Made by a program: the position numbers and the translations under genes. A model generated the notes under the pieces. The model saw only the letters and a program-made list of their open reading frames with translations, was not told the origin of the DNA and did no database searches. From Bryobacteraceae bacterium (GTDB lineage Bacteria; Acidobacteriota; Terriglobia; Bryobacterales; Bryobacteraceae), in contig JARKOC010000158.1 in assembly GCA_029975915.1 (NCBI GenBank), forward strand, positions 124,001 through 188,000: 64,000 nt of DNA, in the 5' to 3' direction. This document shows positions 1-9,421 of the stretch, piece by piece (the first letter of the stretch is position 1; each line of letters begins with the position of its first letter).

Positions 1-311
1 GATGAATCCGCGTCTGGAAATGGAAGACATGAGGAGATCGTACTACTTCGGTTGTTCCCGCGGAGACAGCGCTTGTTGTGAACTGAGGGAGGGAGCCCAG
101 TCGCAGCACGAATGAGAAATCGTGCACAGCTTCGGCGAGCCGCTTCCCGTCACGTTTCAGCGGTCGCAGAGGTCGGCAACGAGGTGGCGGCTTCGAACGA
201 ACCACGGGAGTGACCGCGTTCCGCGCCACTGCCTCACGTTGCCTTCGCCCCACGGGGCTGATCCCCGGCCCCCGCACACTCCACCCGGCTCCCGATAAGA
301 TTGTAGTCGGT
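1..311. other. Gene-free left edge
   Basis: No convincing gene is seen. Frame 1 is open from the edge to a TGA at 79-81 and frame 2 to a TGA at 113-115, so the tail of a rightward gene could end here, but neither short peptide is recognisable. The rest lies downstream of the leftward radical SAM gene. Confidence 0.4.
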
Positions 312-1775
312 TCACGACCTCAGTTGCGCCAGTTCAGCGGATGCGGCCTGGGGGACCGCGGGTTGCATCCCAGCCGCTTCCAAGGACGGGGCGAAGGCGA
401 CTGGCTCGTTGCCTCGAAGCCGTTTTAGGCAGTAAAAGGCGTTCATCACCAGGCACATCAGGAATGCGCCAAAACGCAGACGGCCAATCGATCTCACTAC
501 GCGCAGCACGGAGTATTTCAACGAAAATGCCTCGCGCCAGAGCGCCCTGTGCGCCTCGATCAACTCCTCTGGCGACATGCCACGCGGCAGGAACGACGCG
601 TTGTAGCCGTTGCTAAACTCCCAGCCTCGATCCCTCAGGATTCTGCCTTCCTCTTCCAATTTGGTGTAAGCAGGCGTGCCCCGATAGGGCGTCAGCACGC
701 TCAGGAACGGGACATCCACGCCGGACTCGTAAAGCTGCCGGGCCATGGCCCTGATGCTCTGCGGCGTGTCGCCGTCGAAGCCCGCGATGAAGCCTGCCAT
801 GACGCAGATGCCGCGGCCGTGCAAAGCCCGAATCCGAGCCTTGTATGTGCCTGCCTTGTTTTGAGGCTTGTGCGCGTCCCGCAGCGACTCAACGCCGAAC
901 GATTCGATGCCAAAAAAGACTCCGATGCAACCCGACTGTTTCATCAGGTCCAGCAGCCCGCCATCGTTGCTGATCTCCATGCTCGCCTGGGTCAACCACC
1001 ACCGCCGTAACGGGATCATGGCGGCGAGCAGTTCGCGGATGTAGGATCTCTTCGCCGTCAGATTATCGTCCCAGAACCAGACCACCTTGCGCTGCCACCA
1101 ATGAGGGAAACGATCATACTCGATGTCCTTGATGACGTCGGCGACCGGACGCGTGCGAAATCCGGGGTTGATGCTCGGGACAGTGCAGAACGAACAGGTG
1201 AACGGGCAGCCGCGCGTGGCCTGCACAACGCGCGGAATGAAGAAGCGGCCTTGAAGCAGGTCGTAGCGCGGAACCGGCAGCCCGTCGAGCGGCTCCGCAG
1301 TGCCAATGTACTTCTTGCGGAGATGGCCCGCCGAGGCGTCCGCGATCAGTTGAGGCCAAACCGATTCGGCTTCGCCGATCACAACGCTGTCAAAATGTTG
1401 GAGCGCCTCTTCGGCATTAAAAGTGACATGCGGACCGCCGGCGACCACGGGTTTACCGCGCTTTCTGAATTCGCCGGCGAGTCGGTAGGCTTCAAGCGCG
1501 AACCCGGTGAAAAAGCTGATTGCAATGAGATTGGCATCGGTGTCGAAGTTCACCCTTTCCACCTGCTGATGGACCACTCGAACCTGGCAGCCAGGGGGCG
1601 CGAGCGCGGCCAGATGGATGCCCGTGATGGGCGGGACGAAATTGGCTTCGTGACCGCGCTTGTAGCGAGGCGTGTAGACGACAACGATGTCGATGCGGAA
1701 TGGCCTGTTCGCCGGCGAGCCGGACGAGCGGGCTGGCGCAGTGCGCAACGCTGGGTCGCTGGTGGAGAGTTGCAT
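312..1775 (-). CDS. B12-binding radical SAM protein
   Basis: The 487-residue product has an N-terminal cobalamin-binding-like Rossmann domain (about residues 27-150, with [10 protein letters not shown] and VIGEAESVW) followed by a radical SAM core. The core carries the iron-sulfur motif CPFTCSFC, with cysteines at 190, 194 and 197. The C-terminal third resembles the DUF4070 tail of HpnP/HpnR-type enzymes. Family members use 5'-deoxyadenosyl chemistry, often with methylcobalamin, to methylate or rearrange unreactive carbons in lipids, tetrapyrroles or natural products. The substrate cannot be read from sequence. I chose the ATG at 1775 because the cobalamin domain begins about 25 residues later; a longer reading to 2102 adds only low-complexity sequence. 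It stands alone, divergent from the next gene. Confidence 0.85.
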   Translation of the reverse strand: MQLSTSDPALRTAPARSSGSPANRPFRIDIVVVYTPRYKRGHEANFVPPITGIHLAALAPPGCQVRVVHQQVERVNFDTDANLIAISFFTGFALEAYRLAGEFRKRGKPVVAGGPHVTFNAEEALQHFDSVVIGEAESVWPQLIADASAGHLRKKYIGTAEPLDGLPVPRYDLLQGRFFIPRVVQATRGCPFTCSFCTVPSINPGFRTRPVADVIKDIEYDRFPHWWQRKVVWFWDDNLTAKRSYIRELLAAMIPLRRWWLTQASMEISNDGGLLDLMKQSGCIGVFFGIESFGVESLRDAHKPQNKAGTYKARIRALHGRGICVMAGFIAGFDGDTPQSIRAMARQLYESGVDVPFLSVLTPYRGTPAYTKLEEEGRILRDRGWEFSNGYNASFLPRGMSPEELIEAHRALWREAFSLKYSVLRVVRSIGRLRFGAFLMCLVMNAFYCLKRLRGNEPVAFAPSLEAAGMQPAVPQAASAELAQLRS

Positions 1776-1935
1776 GGCCTTTACTCTATAACATAAAGTA
1801 CTTTGCATCAAGAAAAATTCTACGGCTCCCCAAAAACCGCATCCCCGCGCTGCTGCGATTCCGTGGTCCATGATAGTGGTCAGAGCGTCGGCGAATGAAT
1901 TAGCTTGTACAGGCAGACGGCGCCAGGAGGAATTC

Positions 1936-2916
1936 ATGCGGCTTCCCGGACGGAACGAAGGCACTTTGAGGCTGCCAGTCGCCAGCAGCCGGCGCGAACT
2001 GTTGTCGCTGGCCGGCGCTGCTGCGCTTGGGACAGCAGCCGCGCATGGCTCGGAGGCGGCTGATCCGGCGGCCCCTCGGCTTGGCATCCTGGTCGCCACC
2101 ACCTACACCACTGGGACACTTGAGGCCCGGCTTGATGAGGCGAAGGCTCATGGGCTTGCCTGCGTGCAGATGAGCATGTCCTGTGCCGGACTGCCCGACA
2201 TGCCCGACGAAATGCCTGCCGGGCTACCGGAGCGCTTCCGCCGCGAAGCCGCCACGCGCGGCCTCGCCATAGCCAGCCTGCAAGGCACTTTCAACATGTG
2301 TCATCCGGACGCCGAACATCGGCGCACGGGACTGCGGCGGCTGCGCGTCCTAGCCGAGGCGTGCACGCCGATGGGCACGAGCGCGATCCATATATGCACC
2401 GGGACGCGGGATCCAAAGAGCATGTGGCGGCGTCACCCGGATAACAACTCGCCGGAAGCATGGCGCGACATGGCCGCCTGCATTCGCGAGGCTGCGGACA
2501 TCGCCCGGCAGGCCAACGTATTGCTGGCCTTTGAGCCTGAAGTAAATAACGTCGTCGACTCCGCAATCAAAGCCCGGCGGCTGATGGACGAGATCGGGTC
2601 GCATCACCTGAAGGTCTGCATCGATCCGGCCAATATCTTCCATTCTGGCGAACTGCCACGCATGAAGGAGATCCTCGAAGAGGCCTTCGCTCTGGTAGGC
2701 AAGGACATCGTGCTGGCCCATGCGAAGGATCTCGACCACGACGGCGACGCCGGCCACAAAGCAGCCGGCGAGGGTGTGCTCGACTACGACTTGTACCTGC
2801 GGCTGCTGCGCGCCAACCGTTTCAACGGACCGCTGCTGCTCCATGGACTCACGCGCGCTCAGGCGCCGGGCTGCGTGGCTTTCTTGCGCGCCAAGCTGGC
2901 GCGTGTGGCGGGTTAG
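1936..2916 (+). CDS. Exported sugar phosphate isomerase/epimerase-like TIM barrel
   Basis: The product has 326 residues. Its N-terminus has a twin-arginine-like signal ([11 protein letters not shown] followed by an alanine-rich stretch). The rest is a xylose-isomerase-like TIM barrel (AP endonuclease 2 family) with the expected acidic and histidine metal ligands in segments such as [23 protein letters not shown] and [10 protein letters not shown]. Members isomerise or epimerise sugars and inositols with a divalent metal. The ATG at 1936 has a good ribosome site (AGGAGG, five bases upstream), so the longer upstream reading is not needed. Export suggests a periplasmic sugar substrate. The exact substrate is unknown. 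Confidence 0.85.
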   Translation: MRLPGRNEGTLRLPVASSRRELLSLAGAAALGTAAAHGSEAADPAAPRLGILVATTYTTGTLEARLDEAKAHGLACVQMSMSCAGLPDMPDEMPAGLPERFRREAATRGLAIASLQGTFNMCHPDAEHRRTGLRRLRVLAEACTPMGTSAIHICTGTRDPKSMWRRHPDNNSPEAWRDMAACIREAADIARQANVLLAFEPEVNNVVDSAIKARRLMDEIGSHHLKVCIDPANIFHSGELPRMKEILEEAFALVGKDIVLAHAKDLDHDGDAGHKAAGEGVLDYDLYLRLLRANRFNGPLLLHGLTRAQAPGCVAFLRAKLARVAG

Positions 2917-3093
2917 GTTCACCGTGGTTCTCTGCGGCGTTGCTGACATGGGGATCGTGGCCTTCGTCCTGGCGCGTGCGCCGGTTCTTTGAGTAAACAC
3001 GGCCGATGCGTCCCCAGGTGAACGCCGGCGTCAGGGCAGCTATGCTGCGGAGATGAGAGGCGAGACTAAATTTCGAATGACGGGAGACGCACA

Positions 3094-3504
3094 ATGAAAG
3101 CTGCTGCACGGGCATTGCTGGGCATTGTCGCGGGCATGGCGGTGGCCTTCGCTCTGGTTGTGGCGGTGGAGATGTTCAGCGCGGTGGTGCATCCTTATCC
3201 GCCGGATTTCGATGGCGACATTCCCGCTCATGTGAAGCACTATCCGGCGTGGGTGTTGGCGGTGGTGGTGCCGATGTGGGGCGTTGCGGCGGCGGCCGCG
3301 ACGTGGGTGGCGACGAAATTGAGCAACCAAGTGGCTGGGATCATTGTGGCCCTGCTGCTGGCGTGGGCGTTGATCTTCAATTTGACCCACCTGCCGTATC
3401 CGCTTTGGTTCAAGATGGGGATGCTGGCGGCATTCCCCCTGTTCTGTCTGCTCGGTGTCCACGGCGGAAGAGGGCCAACACGCGCGACGGCCACCAAGTC
3501 ATAA
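3094..3504 (+). CDS. Small four-helix membrane protein, unknown
   Basis: The 136-residue product is strongly hydrophobic, with about four predicted membrane segments (roughly residues 7-32, 50-72, 80-98 and 103-122) and a short basic C-terminus. A GGGAG ribosome site precedes the ATG. I recognise no characterised family, although short membrane proteins of this layout are common in Acidobacteria. It sits alone between the isomerase-like gene and the convergent sialic-acid locus, so context gives no role. Confidence 0.7.
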   Translation: MKAAARALLGIVAGMAVAFALVVAVEMFSAVVHPYPPDFDGDIPAHVKHYPAWVLAVVVPMWGVAAAAATWVATKLSNQVAGIIVALLLAWALIFNLTHLPYPLWFKMGMLAAFPLFCLLGVHGGRGPTRATATKS

Positions 3505-3549
3505 TTCGTCTGCCTGGTCCGCCCGTACCTGCCCATCACGACTGGGAGG

Positions 3550-5142
3550 CTAGCGCGCCTCCCGCATGCGAAGCCTCGCCATGGCGGCGGCGCCGCGGAC
3601 TCCAGCGTACTGGCCCTCCTGGGAAAGACGGATTGAGAGGCGGCGAAGCGAGTAAACAAGCACACGCTGCGCCAATGCCTCTTCAAGCGCGCTGACAAGA
3701 TTGGCTCCTGCCGTGGCGATGCCACCGCTGAGCACGAGCACCTCTGGATCGAGCAGGTGGATCGCGGGCACGAGCCCCTGAGCCAGCAGCGAGGCGTATT
3801 CGCTCAGCGCGTCCATGGCACTGGGATCGTTCGCGCGAACCGCCGCGGTCCACTCTTCGAGCGACTCGAAGCGCGCCGCAATGCGGGCCGCTCCACGTTT
3901 ACCTGCCTCGGCTTCGAAGCAGCCCGACAGGCCGCAACAACAAGGCTGAGAAGACAGCGGCAGCGGAATGTGGCCGAGCGCATTGGCCAACCCACGCGCG
4001 CCCCGCTGGAGCCGTCCTTCGACGATTGCTCCGCCGCCGATGCCGGTTCCCAATGTCACACAGAGCGCATTCGTTGCACCGCGGGCCTCGCCATAGAGCC
4101 ACTCGCCGGCGGCAGCGCAGATCGCATCGTTCTCGACGAAGACAGGAAGCCCTGCGGCCGACTCCAGGCGCGCGCGAAGCGGCGTACCCGTCCAGCCGGT
4201 CAGATTGCCCGTGGCGAAGATGATGGAGCCGTCCGCCTGATCTACCCAACCGGCCGTGCCCACGGCTACGGAGCCAGGCGTGTCGCCGGGCGTTTGCAGG
4301 AGTCGGCGCGCAATTTCGCACAATCGCTGAAGAATCGCCTCGGGCCCGCCGTCCGGCGTGGCGACGGAAAACGGTTGGCCGATGGACCCGTCCGGCGCGA
4401 CGATACCCGCTTTGATATTGGTCGCGCCAAGGTCGATGGCAGCGACCGGCGCCGGCGGATGCGCCCGGGCGACTGCTGCCGCATACGCGCGCGTGATCTC
4501 GTGAGGCCGCGTGATGGCCGTGCCGACGACGACGGCCCAAGCGCCGGCTTGGATCGCGTCACGGGCATCGGACGGTGCGCCGATCCGTCCTTCCGCGATC
4601 ACCGGGACCTGCAACCGCCGGACGAGTTCCACGATGAACTCCGGCTCGAACCGCCCGGCGAGATGGCGGGTGTCGGCAGTGAATCCGCGCATCGTGCTCA
4701 ACACGAAATCCGCGCCGGCCGCGGCCGCCGCTTCGGCCTCTTCGATGGTGGCAATGTCGGCCATCACCGGCAGTTTCAATTCGGCCCGGATGCGACGCAA
4801 CCGGTCCAGCGCGCCACGCGCGATTCCGCGCTTCGTACAATCCAGCGCAATGGCGTCAGCGCCGGCATCGGCCAGAGCCTGTGCGCGTTCAAACGACGGA
4901 GTGATCAGAATCGATCCGTCGTCCACAATCTCTTTGTGGATCGCCAGAACTGGCAAATCGACGGCCGCGCGGATGCTGGCCACATCGGCCGGGCCATGGC
5001 ACCGGATCGCACCCGCCCCGCCTGCTTCAGCCGCCCGCGCAAAACGCGCCATTTCGCCGGCAGCGCAAAAGGCATCGCCTGCCGAGGCCTGGCACGAGAC
5101 GATCAGTTTGCCGCGCGCCGCAGCCCAACGCGTCCCGGCCAT
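3550..5142 (-). CDS. NanE-NanK fusion: ManNAc-6-P 2-epimerase and ROK-family ManNAc kinase
   Basis: This 530-residue protein joins two consecutive steps of sialic acid catabolism. Residues about 1-230 form a NanE-type TIM barrel, with the expected catalytic Lys near 70 (AIHKEI) and Glu near 184 (VIAEGRI). Residues about 234-530 form a ROK sugar kinase, with a phosphate-binding start (DLGATNIKAG) and the zinc motif CCCGLSGCFEAE. The kinase would phosphorylate N-acetylmannosamine and the epimerase convert ManNAc-6-P to GlcNAc-6-P. The ATG at 5142 with AAGG upstream is preferred; a TTG at 5148 would overlap the nanA-like stop codon. It follows the lyase gene by two bases, so the two are almost certainly co-transcribed. 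Confidence 0.92.
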   Translation of the reverse strand: MAGTRWAAARGKLIVSCQASAGDAFCAAGEMARFARAAEAGGAGAIRCHGPADVASIRAAVDLPVLAIHKEIVDDGSILITPSFERAQALADAGADAIALDCTKRGIARGALDRLRRIRAELKLPVMADIATIEEAEAAAAAGADFVLSTMRGFTADTRHLAGRFEPEFIVELVRRLQVPVIAEGRIGAPSDARDAIQAGAWAVVVGTAITRPHEITRAYAAAVARAHPPAPVAAIDLGATNIKAGIVAPDGSIGQPFSVATPDGGPEAILQRLCEIARRLLQTPGDTPGSVAVGTAGWVDQADGSIIFATGNLTGWTGTPLRARLESAAGLPVFVENDAICAAAGEWLYGEARGATNALCVTLGTGIGGGAIVEGRLQRGARGLANALGHIPLPLSSQPCCCGLSGCFEAEAGKRGAARIAARFESLEEWTAAVRANDPSAMDALSEYASLLAQGLVPAIHLLDPEVLVLSGGIATAGANLVSALEEALAQRVLVYSLRRLSIRLSQEGQYAGVRGAAAMARLRMREAR

Positions 5143-5144
5143 CT

Positions 5145-6029
5145 TCAACCTTTCAGGCTGGCCAGCGGAGACGCCTCGACCGCATGGTGCAGCGACGCAA
5201 TCTCATCGGGCGACAGTTGCCGCCTGGGCAGCGCACAGACGCCGCAATCGTGTCCCAGCCAGCGAAGCATCTCTTTCACCGCCGATTGCACCGGATACCG
5301 CAGCCCGATGGTGATGATCTCGTTAATCCGCGCCTGCACGGCACGCGCCGAGGCCCAATCGCCGCGCCGCGTGGCCTTATACAGATCGACAAACCACTGC
5401 GGGCAGACATTGTAGAAACTGCCAATGCCGCCGTCGGCGCCCATGAGCAATCCGGCTACCAGGATCTCATCGAATCCGTTGTAGATCACCGCACCCTGGC
5501 GTTTCAATTCGCCCAGCGTATAGAGGTCGGTGGAAGTGAACTTCAGTCCGGCGACGTTCGGGATTTCGCACAGGCTCATCAAGTCGCCTAGCGTTCTCGG
5601 ATTGGCGGCGAAGGCCGGAAAGAAATATACCAGCAGCGGTATCGACACCGATTGCGCAATCGCCCTGTAGTAAGCCCGTACTTCGTCCATCGAATACTGC
5701 CCCGCCGGCGGCAGGCTGCTCACCGCGTGCGCGCCAGCACGCTCCGCATGGCGCGCAAGGTCCACAGCAATCCCGGTCGATGATGCGCCTACATGAACGA
5801 TGACAGTCTTGCCCTTGGGCGATACCTTCACCGACGCCTCGGCCACCCGCTTGCGCTGCTCTGGCGACTGTTGCAGGCCCTCGCCCGTCTGTCCGCAGAC
5901 ATACAGCCCCTCGACGCCGGCGGCGTAAAGCGATGCGCACAGCCGTTCATAAGATTTCGGCAGAAACTCGCCGGCTTCGTTCATCGGCGTTACCACGGCC
6001 GGAACAATGCCCGAAAGTTCACAATCCAT
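5145..6029 (-). CDS. nanA: N-acetylneuraminate lyase-like protein (DapA/NanA family)
   Basis: A 294-residue class I aldolase of the dihydrodipicolinate synthase/N-acetylneuraminate lyase family. The family motif GQTGEG lies near residue 46, the catalytic Tyr at about 135 (LLVYFFPAF) and the Schiff-base Lys at about 163 (AGLKFTS). The residues after the Lys (FTSTDLYTL) resemble neuraminate lyases more than DapA. The lyase would split sialic acid into pyruvate and N-acetylmannosamine, which the downstream fusion protein then phosphorylates and epimerises. That adjacency is the strongest support for NanA rather than DapA. It starts 89 bases from the divergent transporter. Confidence 0.88.
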   Translation of the reverse strand: MDCELSGIVPAVVTPMNEAGEFLPKSYERLCASLYAAGVEGLYVCGQTGEGLQQSPEQRKRVAEASVKVSPKGKTVIVHVGASSTGIAVDLARHAERAGAHAVSSLPPAGQYSMDEVRAYYRAIAQSVSIPLLVYFFPAFAANPRTLGDLMSLCEIPNVAGLKFTSTDLYTLGELKRQGAVIYNGFDEILVAGLLMGADGGIGSFYNVCPQWFVDLYKATRRGDWASARAVQARINEIITIGLRYPVQSAVKEMLRWLGHDCGVCALPRRQLSPDEIASLHHAVEASPLASLKG

Positions 6030-6118
6030 TTGAGCTTCCTTTCACACGCCCGGCACTGCCAGGCGAGTCCAGCGTACACTAGTCGGGAACCGCTCTGGAA
6101 AAGGTGAATCGGGTACTG

Positions 6119-7318
6119 ATGTCGAAGCGTGCCGCATGGTTTGGCGTGGCCCTGCTGTGGGTCGTGGTGATGCTGAATTACCTCGATCGCCAGGTGATCT
6201 TCTCTCTGTTCCCGCTGCTGCGCCAGGACCTGAGTCTCACCGACGTTCAACTCGGACTGCTCGGCACCGCTTTCCTCTGGGTCTATGCTGCCTGCAGCCC
6301 CTTGGCGGGATGGATCGCCGACCGCTTTGGCCATCGCCGCGTCATCCTCGGCAGTCTGTTCGTTTGGTCGCTGGTGACGGGGTTGACGGCCCTCGCGCCG
6401 AACTTCCCCGCCCTGATCGCCGCCCGCGGACTGATGGGCATCAGCGAGGCGTTTTACATCCCTGCCGCCCTTGCCCTGGTCGCCTCCTGGCACGGTGAGC
6501 GAACGCGGTCGCGCGCGGTCGGAATTCACCAAAGCGGCATCTACGCCGGCGTTGTGCTCGGCGGCTTCGGCGGCGCCTGGGTGGGTGAGCACTACGGCTG
6601 GCGGACCGTGTTCTGGATGCTGGGCGCGGCTGGCGTTATCTATGCGCTGGTTCTGCCCATGATTCTGCCTGGCAAGGCAAAGTCGGAAATCATCGCGCCG
6701 CAGGCCTCCTCCGGATTCTGGAAATCGGCCCGGACAGTCGCCACGCGCCCCGGATTCCTGCCCGTCCTTGGCGTCTTCACGACTACATCCATGGCCGGTT
6801 GGCTCATCTACACTTGGATGCCGCTTTTCCTCTACGAAAAGTTCGGCCTCAGCCTGACGAAGGCTGGATTCACAGCCACTTTCTATATCCAAGCCGCCAG
6901 CGTCGCGGGAATTCTGTTCGGCGGGTGGCTCGCCGATTGGCTCACCCAGCGCACATCGCGCGGACGCATCTGGACCCAGGTTGGCGGCCTTTGCCTCGGA
7001 GCCCCATTTCTTGCCCTGAGTGGTGTGACCAATGAGATATGGGTCCTGTACGCAGCCCTCATCTGCTACGGAGCCGGCCGCGGCATCTACGACTGCAACA
7101 TCATGCCGGTGCTTTGCGGCGTGGTCAACGACGATGAACGCTCCACGGGCTACGGTCTGCTGAATTGCATCGGCACGCTATCGGGAGGCGTCATCGCCTT
7201 CGCCGCTGGCGCGCTCAAGGCCACGGTTGGTATTGGCGGTGTCCTCAGCGCCCTGGGCATCATCACCTTGCTGAGTTCGTTACTGCTGTTCCTGATTCCG
7301 CGGCGGGATGATGCCTGA
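6119..7318 (+). CDS. MFS transporter, probable sialic acid or sugar-acid permease
   Basis: The 399-residue product has about twelve membrane segments and the major facilitator loop motif (GWIADRFGHRR) between helices 2 and 3. The opening helix ends in NYLDRQVIFSL, a signature of the sugar-acid/anion symporter branch of MFS. It is divergent from the nanA-like and nanEK genes across 89 bases, so it probably imports the substrate of that pathway, presumably N-acetylneuraminate. That substrate is inferred from position only. A GTG at 6104 is an alternative start; the ATG at 6119 places the first helix normally. Confidence 0.85.
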   Translation: MSKRAAWFGVALLWVVVMLNYLDRQVIFSLFPLLRQDLSLTDVQLGLLGTAFLWVYAACSPLAGWIADRFGHRRVILGSLFVWSLVTGLTALAPNFPALIAARGLMGISEAFYIPAALALVASWHGERTRSRAVGIHQSGIYAGVVLGGFGGAWVGEHYGWRTVFWMLGAAGVIYALVLPMILPGKAKSEIIAPQASSGFWKSARTVATRPGFLPVLGVFTTTSMAGWLIYTWMPLFLYEKFGLSLTKAGFTATFYIQAASVAGILFGGWLADWLTQRTSRGRIWTQVGGLCLGAPFLALSGVTNEIWVLYAALICYGAGRGIYDCNIMPVLCGVVNDDERSTGYGLLNCIGTLSGGVIAFAAGALKATVGIGGVLSALGIITLLSSLLLFLIPRRDDA

Positions 7319-7324
7319 GCCCCG

Positions 7325-8860
7325 TCACAGAACCGTGGCGTCCACCCAGAACGGAACCGCCCCGCCGTCGCCCTGCACCGCCTGGACATAGACGTACCAC
7401 TGCCCCGGCTCCGGCGACGCCACCCTGAGCGGCTGCGCCTTCTCGCCCGCGTTGTGAACGAACTTCTTGCCCGATGGACTCACCAGGTACAGATCGAAGC
7501 CGGCCTTCGGATCGTCCCACCCGTGCCACACCTCGATGGTCCGCGCCCTCAGCCCCACTTCCAAAGGCTTCGACCACCACTGCGCAAACGCCACCGCCCC
7601 TTGCCACTTTGGCTTGCGCTTCGGCGCCATCGCCGCAACGGCGGTCCTCGGCGCCGCTGGGACGCTGCCGGTTGGACGGTTCTGGGACACCACTGGCCCC
7701 CTGTAGTTTCTCCCTTTCCCCTCGGCCAACTCCGCGAATCGGAACGGGATCGACATGGACGCAATATTCGGCGCCCTCGTCACGTGCACGTGCAAGTGAA
7801 CGCCAAACGAATACCCGCTCGTGCCCACTTCGGCCAGCGGTTGGCCGGAGTCCACGCGGTCGCCTGTCCTCACCAGAAAGGTCCGCGTCTTTAGATGGGC
7901 GTAATGCGAGTATTCGCCGTCGCCGTGATCGATCGAGATGTAATTGCCAAACGAACGCGATCGCGGCGTCTGACCTAGGCCCCTATCCTTCGCCATGACT
8001 ACGCCCGGCCGCATCGCCGCAACCAGACGATTGGTCACCGGCGCAATGTCCCAGGCATGAATCGACCGCCCCCAATGCGAAAACGAACCGAACGGACCCT
8101 GCGTGATCCGCCAGGTCTGCTGGTCGAGCCCCGGCAACCGGTATTCGCTTCGTGTCGCCACCTGAAACGCAAACGGCGGGCTCTGCTCACCGGATTCCGA
8201 CCGAAGAATCGCGTAGTACTGCCCCGGTTCGAGCGACTGGGCCCCGGCGCTTAGCCGCCCCGCCTCCTGCGCATCGGGCATGGCGCTGAGGACAAACTCC
8301 CAGCCGCCAGCAGGCCTGTACCGGGCGACATTAATTGTGGTCAGCGACCTCATCCCAACGGCATCCAATTCGATTCTTCCCCGGCCACTCTGCTCCTGCT
8401 GCCAGCGCACAGCCGAAATCCGCAACCCGCCGGTCCGCGCCACGCTGGCGATGATGAACCGCCTCTCGTGCGCCGCAACACCGTTTATCGACACCCTCGC
8501 CAACCACTCGCCCGGTTCCGCGCCCGCCGCATACCCCGCCACCGGCAAGGCGCTCAGGAAACACAGCGAACTTGCCGCCGGCAACTCCTCGTAGGGCGCC
8601 GATGAAACCACTTCCCCGCCCGGCGAGATCCAGTCAATTTTCAGACGGTCGCCGCGCCTGAGCCCAAACGACACGAACCGCAAGAAGATCTGCTCCGCAG
8701 CGCTGTCAAATCGTTCCCCTGTCTTCCGAACAACGCACCTGTTTTCATCGGCTTCCAGACCAAGGCGGCTCTCGCGCACAGCGGCGGCTTCCAGAACCCA
8801 ACCCGGTCCCGCAAGCATCACAAGGATGGCTGCAGCAGGGCGCATCGCTTCCCAATCCAT
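7325..8860 (-). CDS. Secreted M23 family metallopeptidase
   Basis: A 511-residue protein with an N-terminal signal peptide (hydrophobic stretch about residues 6-25). A long beta-rich region of about 220 residues is followed by an M23 (LytM-like) domain. The zinc-site features are the SHWGRS...HAWDIA segment, SIDHGDGEYSHYAHL and the HLHVHV motif near the domain end. A C-terminal beta domain of about 100 residues follows (WDDPKAGFDLYLVSPSG, ending in a prepeptidase-like fold). M23 enzymes cut peptidoglycan cross-links or glycine-rich peptides outside the cytoplasm. It is divergent from the fur-type regulator gene. Confidence 0.85.
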   Translation of the reverse strand: MDWEAMRPAAAILVMLAGPGWVLEAAAVRESRLGLEADENRCVVRKTGERFDSAAEQIFLRFVSFGLRRGDRLKIDWISPGGEVVSSAPYEELPAASSLCFLSALPVAGYAAGAEPGEWLARVSINGVAAHERRFIIASVARTGGLRISAVRWQQEQSGRGRIELDAVGMRSLTTINVARYRPAGGWEFVLSAMPDAQEAGRLSAGAQSLEPGQYYAILRSESGEQSPPFAFQVATRSEYRLPGLDQQTWRITQGPFGSFSHWGRSIHAWDIAPVTNRLVAAMRPGVVMAKDRGLGQTPRSRSFGNYISIDHGDGEYSHYAHLKTRTFLVRTGDRVDSGQPLAEVGTSGYSFGVHLHVHVTRAPNIASMSIPFRFAELAEGKGRNYRGPVVSQNRPTGSVPAAPRTAVAAMAPKRKPKWQGAVAFAQWWSKPLEVGLRARTIEVWHGWDDPKAGFDLYLVSPSGKKFVHNAGEKAQPLRVASPEPGQWYVYVQAVQGDGGAVPFWVDATVL

Positions 8861-8890
8861 CGGCGCCTTTCGGCTTCGTCTTCAGACGGC

Positions 8891-8920
8891 TTGACAGTCT
8901 GATAATAATTATTGTTTAAT
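8891..8920 (+). promoter_or_regulatory. Sigma70-like promoter with overlapping Fur/PerR-type palindrome
   Basis: TTGACA at 8891-8896 and TTTAAT at 8915-8920 are separated by 18 bases. Inside the spacer lies a perfect AT-rich palindrome, AATAATTATT (8904-8913), within the longer string GATAATAATTATTGTT that resembles Fur and PerR boxes. Its position over the promoter of the regulator gene implies autorepression, and it may also affect the divergent M23 gene. The match to the box consensus is by eye. Confidence 0.65.
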
Positions 8921-8931
8921 AGAAATTGTCA

Positions 8932-9393
8932 ATGTACCAACGGCCACAACGCGATACAGCCACCCTGGTTGATCAGTTTCGCCACGATTGCCGAGCCGCG
9001 GGCATGGCTGTCACGCATCAGCGCGAGGTCATCTACCGCGCCCTGATGGAGATGGAAGGTCACCCCAGCCCAGAAGCCATCTATGGCCGCGTGAAGCAGC
9101 AGATTCCTGCCATCTCGCTGGCTACGGTCTATAAGAACCTAAAGACATTTATCGACGCCGGTCTCATCGGCGAGGTCAGTTTGCATCACGGGGCGTTAAG
9201 GCTTGAAACCAATTCGCTTCCGCATCATCATTTTGTCTGTACCCGCTGCAAGGAAATCTTCGATATCGAAGACGATCACTTGGCGCCTGTCGAGCTTCGC
9301 CGGGAGTTGCCTGCCGGATTCAAGCTTCAGCACTGTTCCGTAGAGTTTCAAGGCTTGTGCGCGCGTTGCGCCGCTCATGCCGCCCAGTCCTAG
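8932..9393 (+). CDS. Fur family transcriptional regulator (PerR-like)
   Basis: A 153-residue Fur superfamily repressor. The N-terminal winged helix includes GMAVTHQREVIYRAL and the recognition region ISLATVYKNLKTF. The C-terminal dimerisation domain has the regulatory metal motif HHHFVCTRC and a second CxxC (CARC), the two pairs forming the structural zinc site. The genes that follow encode AhpC and AhpD, so PerR-like peroxide sensing is more likely than iron uptake control. The ATG at 8932 follows a TTG at 8926; either could be used. It probably binds the palindrome over its own promoter. Confidence 0.88.
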   Translation: MYQRPQRDTATLVDQFRHDCRAAGMAVTHQREVIYRALMEMEGHPSPEAIYGRVKQQIPAISLATVYKNLKTFIDAGLIGEVSLHHGALRLETNSLPHHHFVCTRCKEIFDIEDDHLAPVELRRELPAGFKLQHCSVEFQGLCARCAAHAAQS

Positions 9394-9421
9394 TTCAGAT
9401 CGTTAAAGGAGTATCAATCGA

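Noticed and set aside
3757..5415. A 552-residue open frame antisense to the nanEK gene
   Set aside because: Arg-rich shadow with no domain, fully opposite to a well-supported fusion enzyme.
5145..6029. Dihydrodipicolinate synthase for lysine synthesis
   Set aside because: The gene is coupled to a NanE-NanK fusion and the residues after the Schiff-base Lys resemble neuraminate lyases, so sialic acid catabolism fits better.
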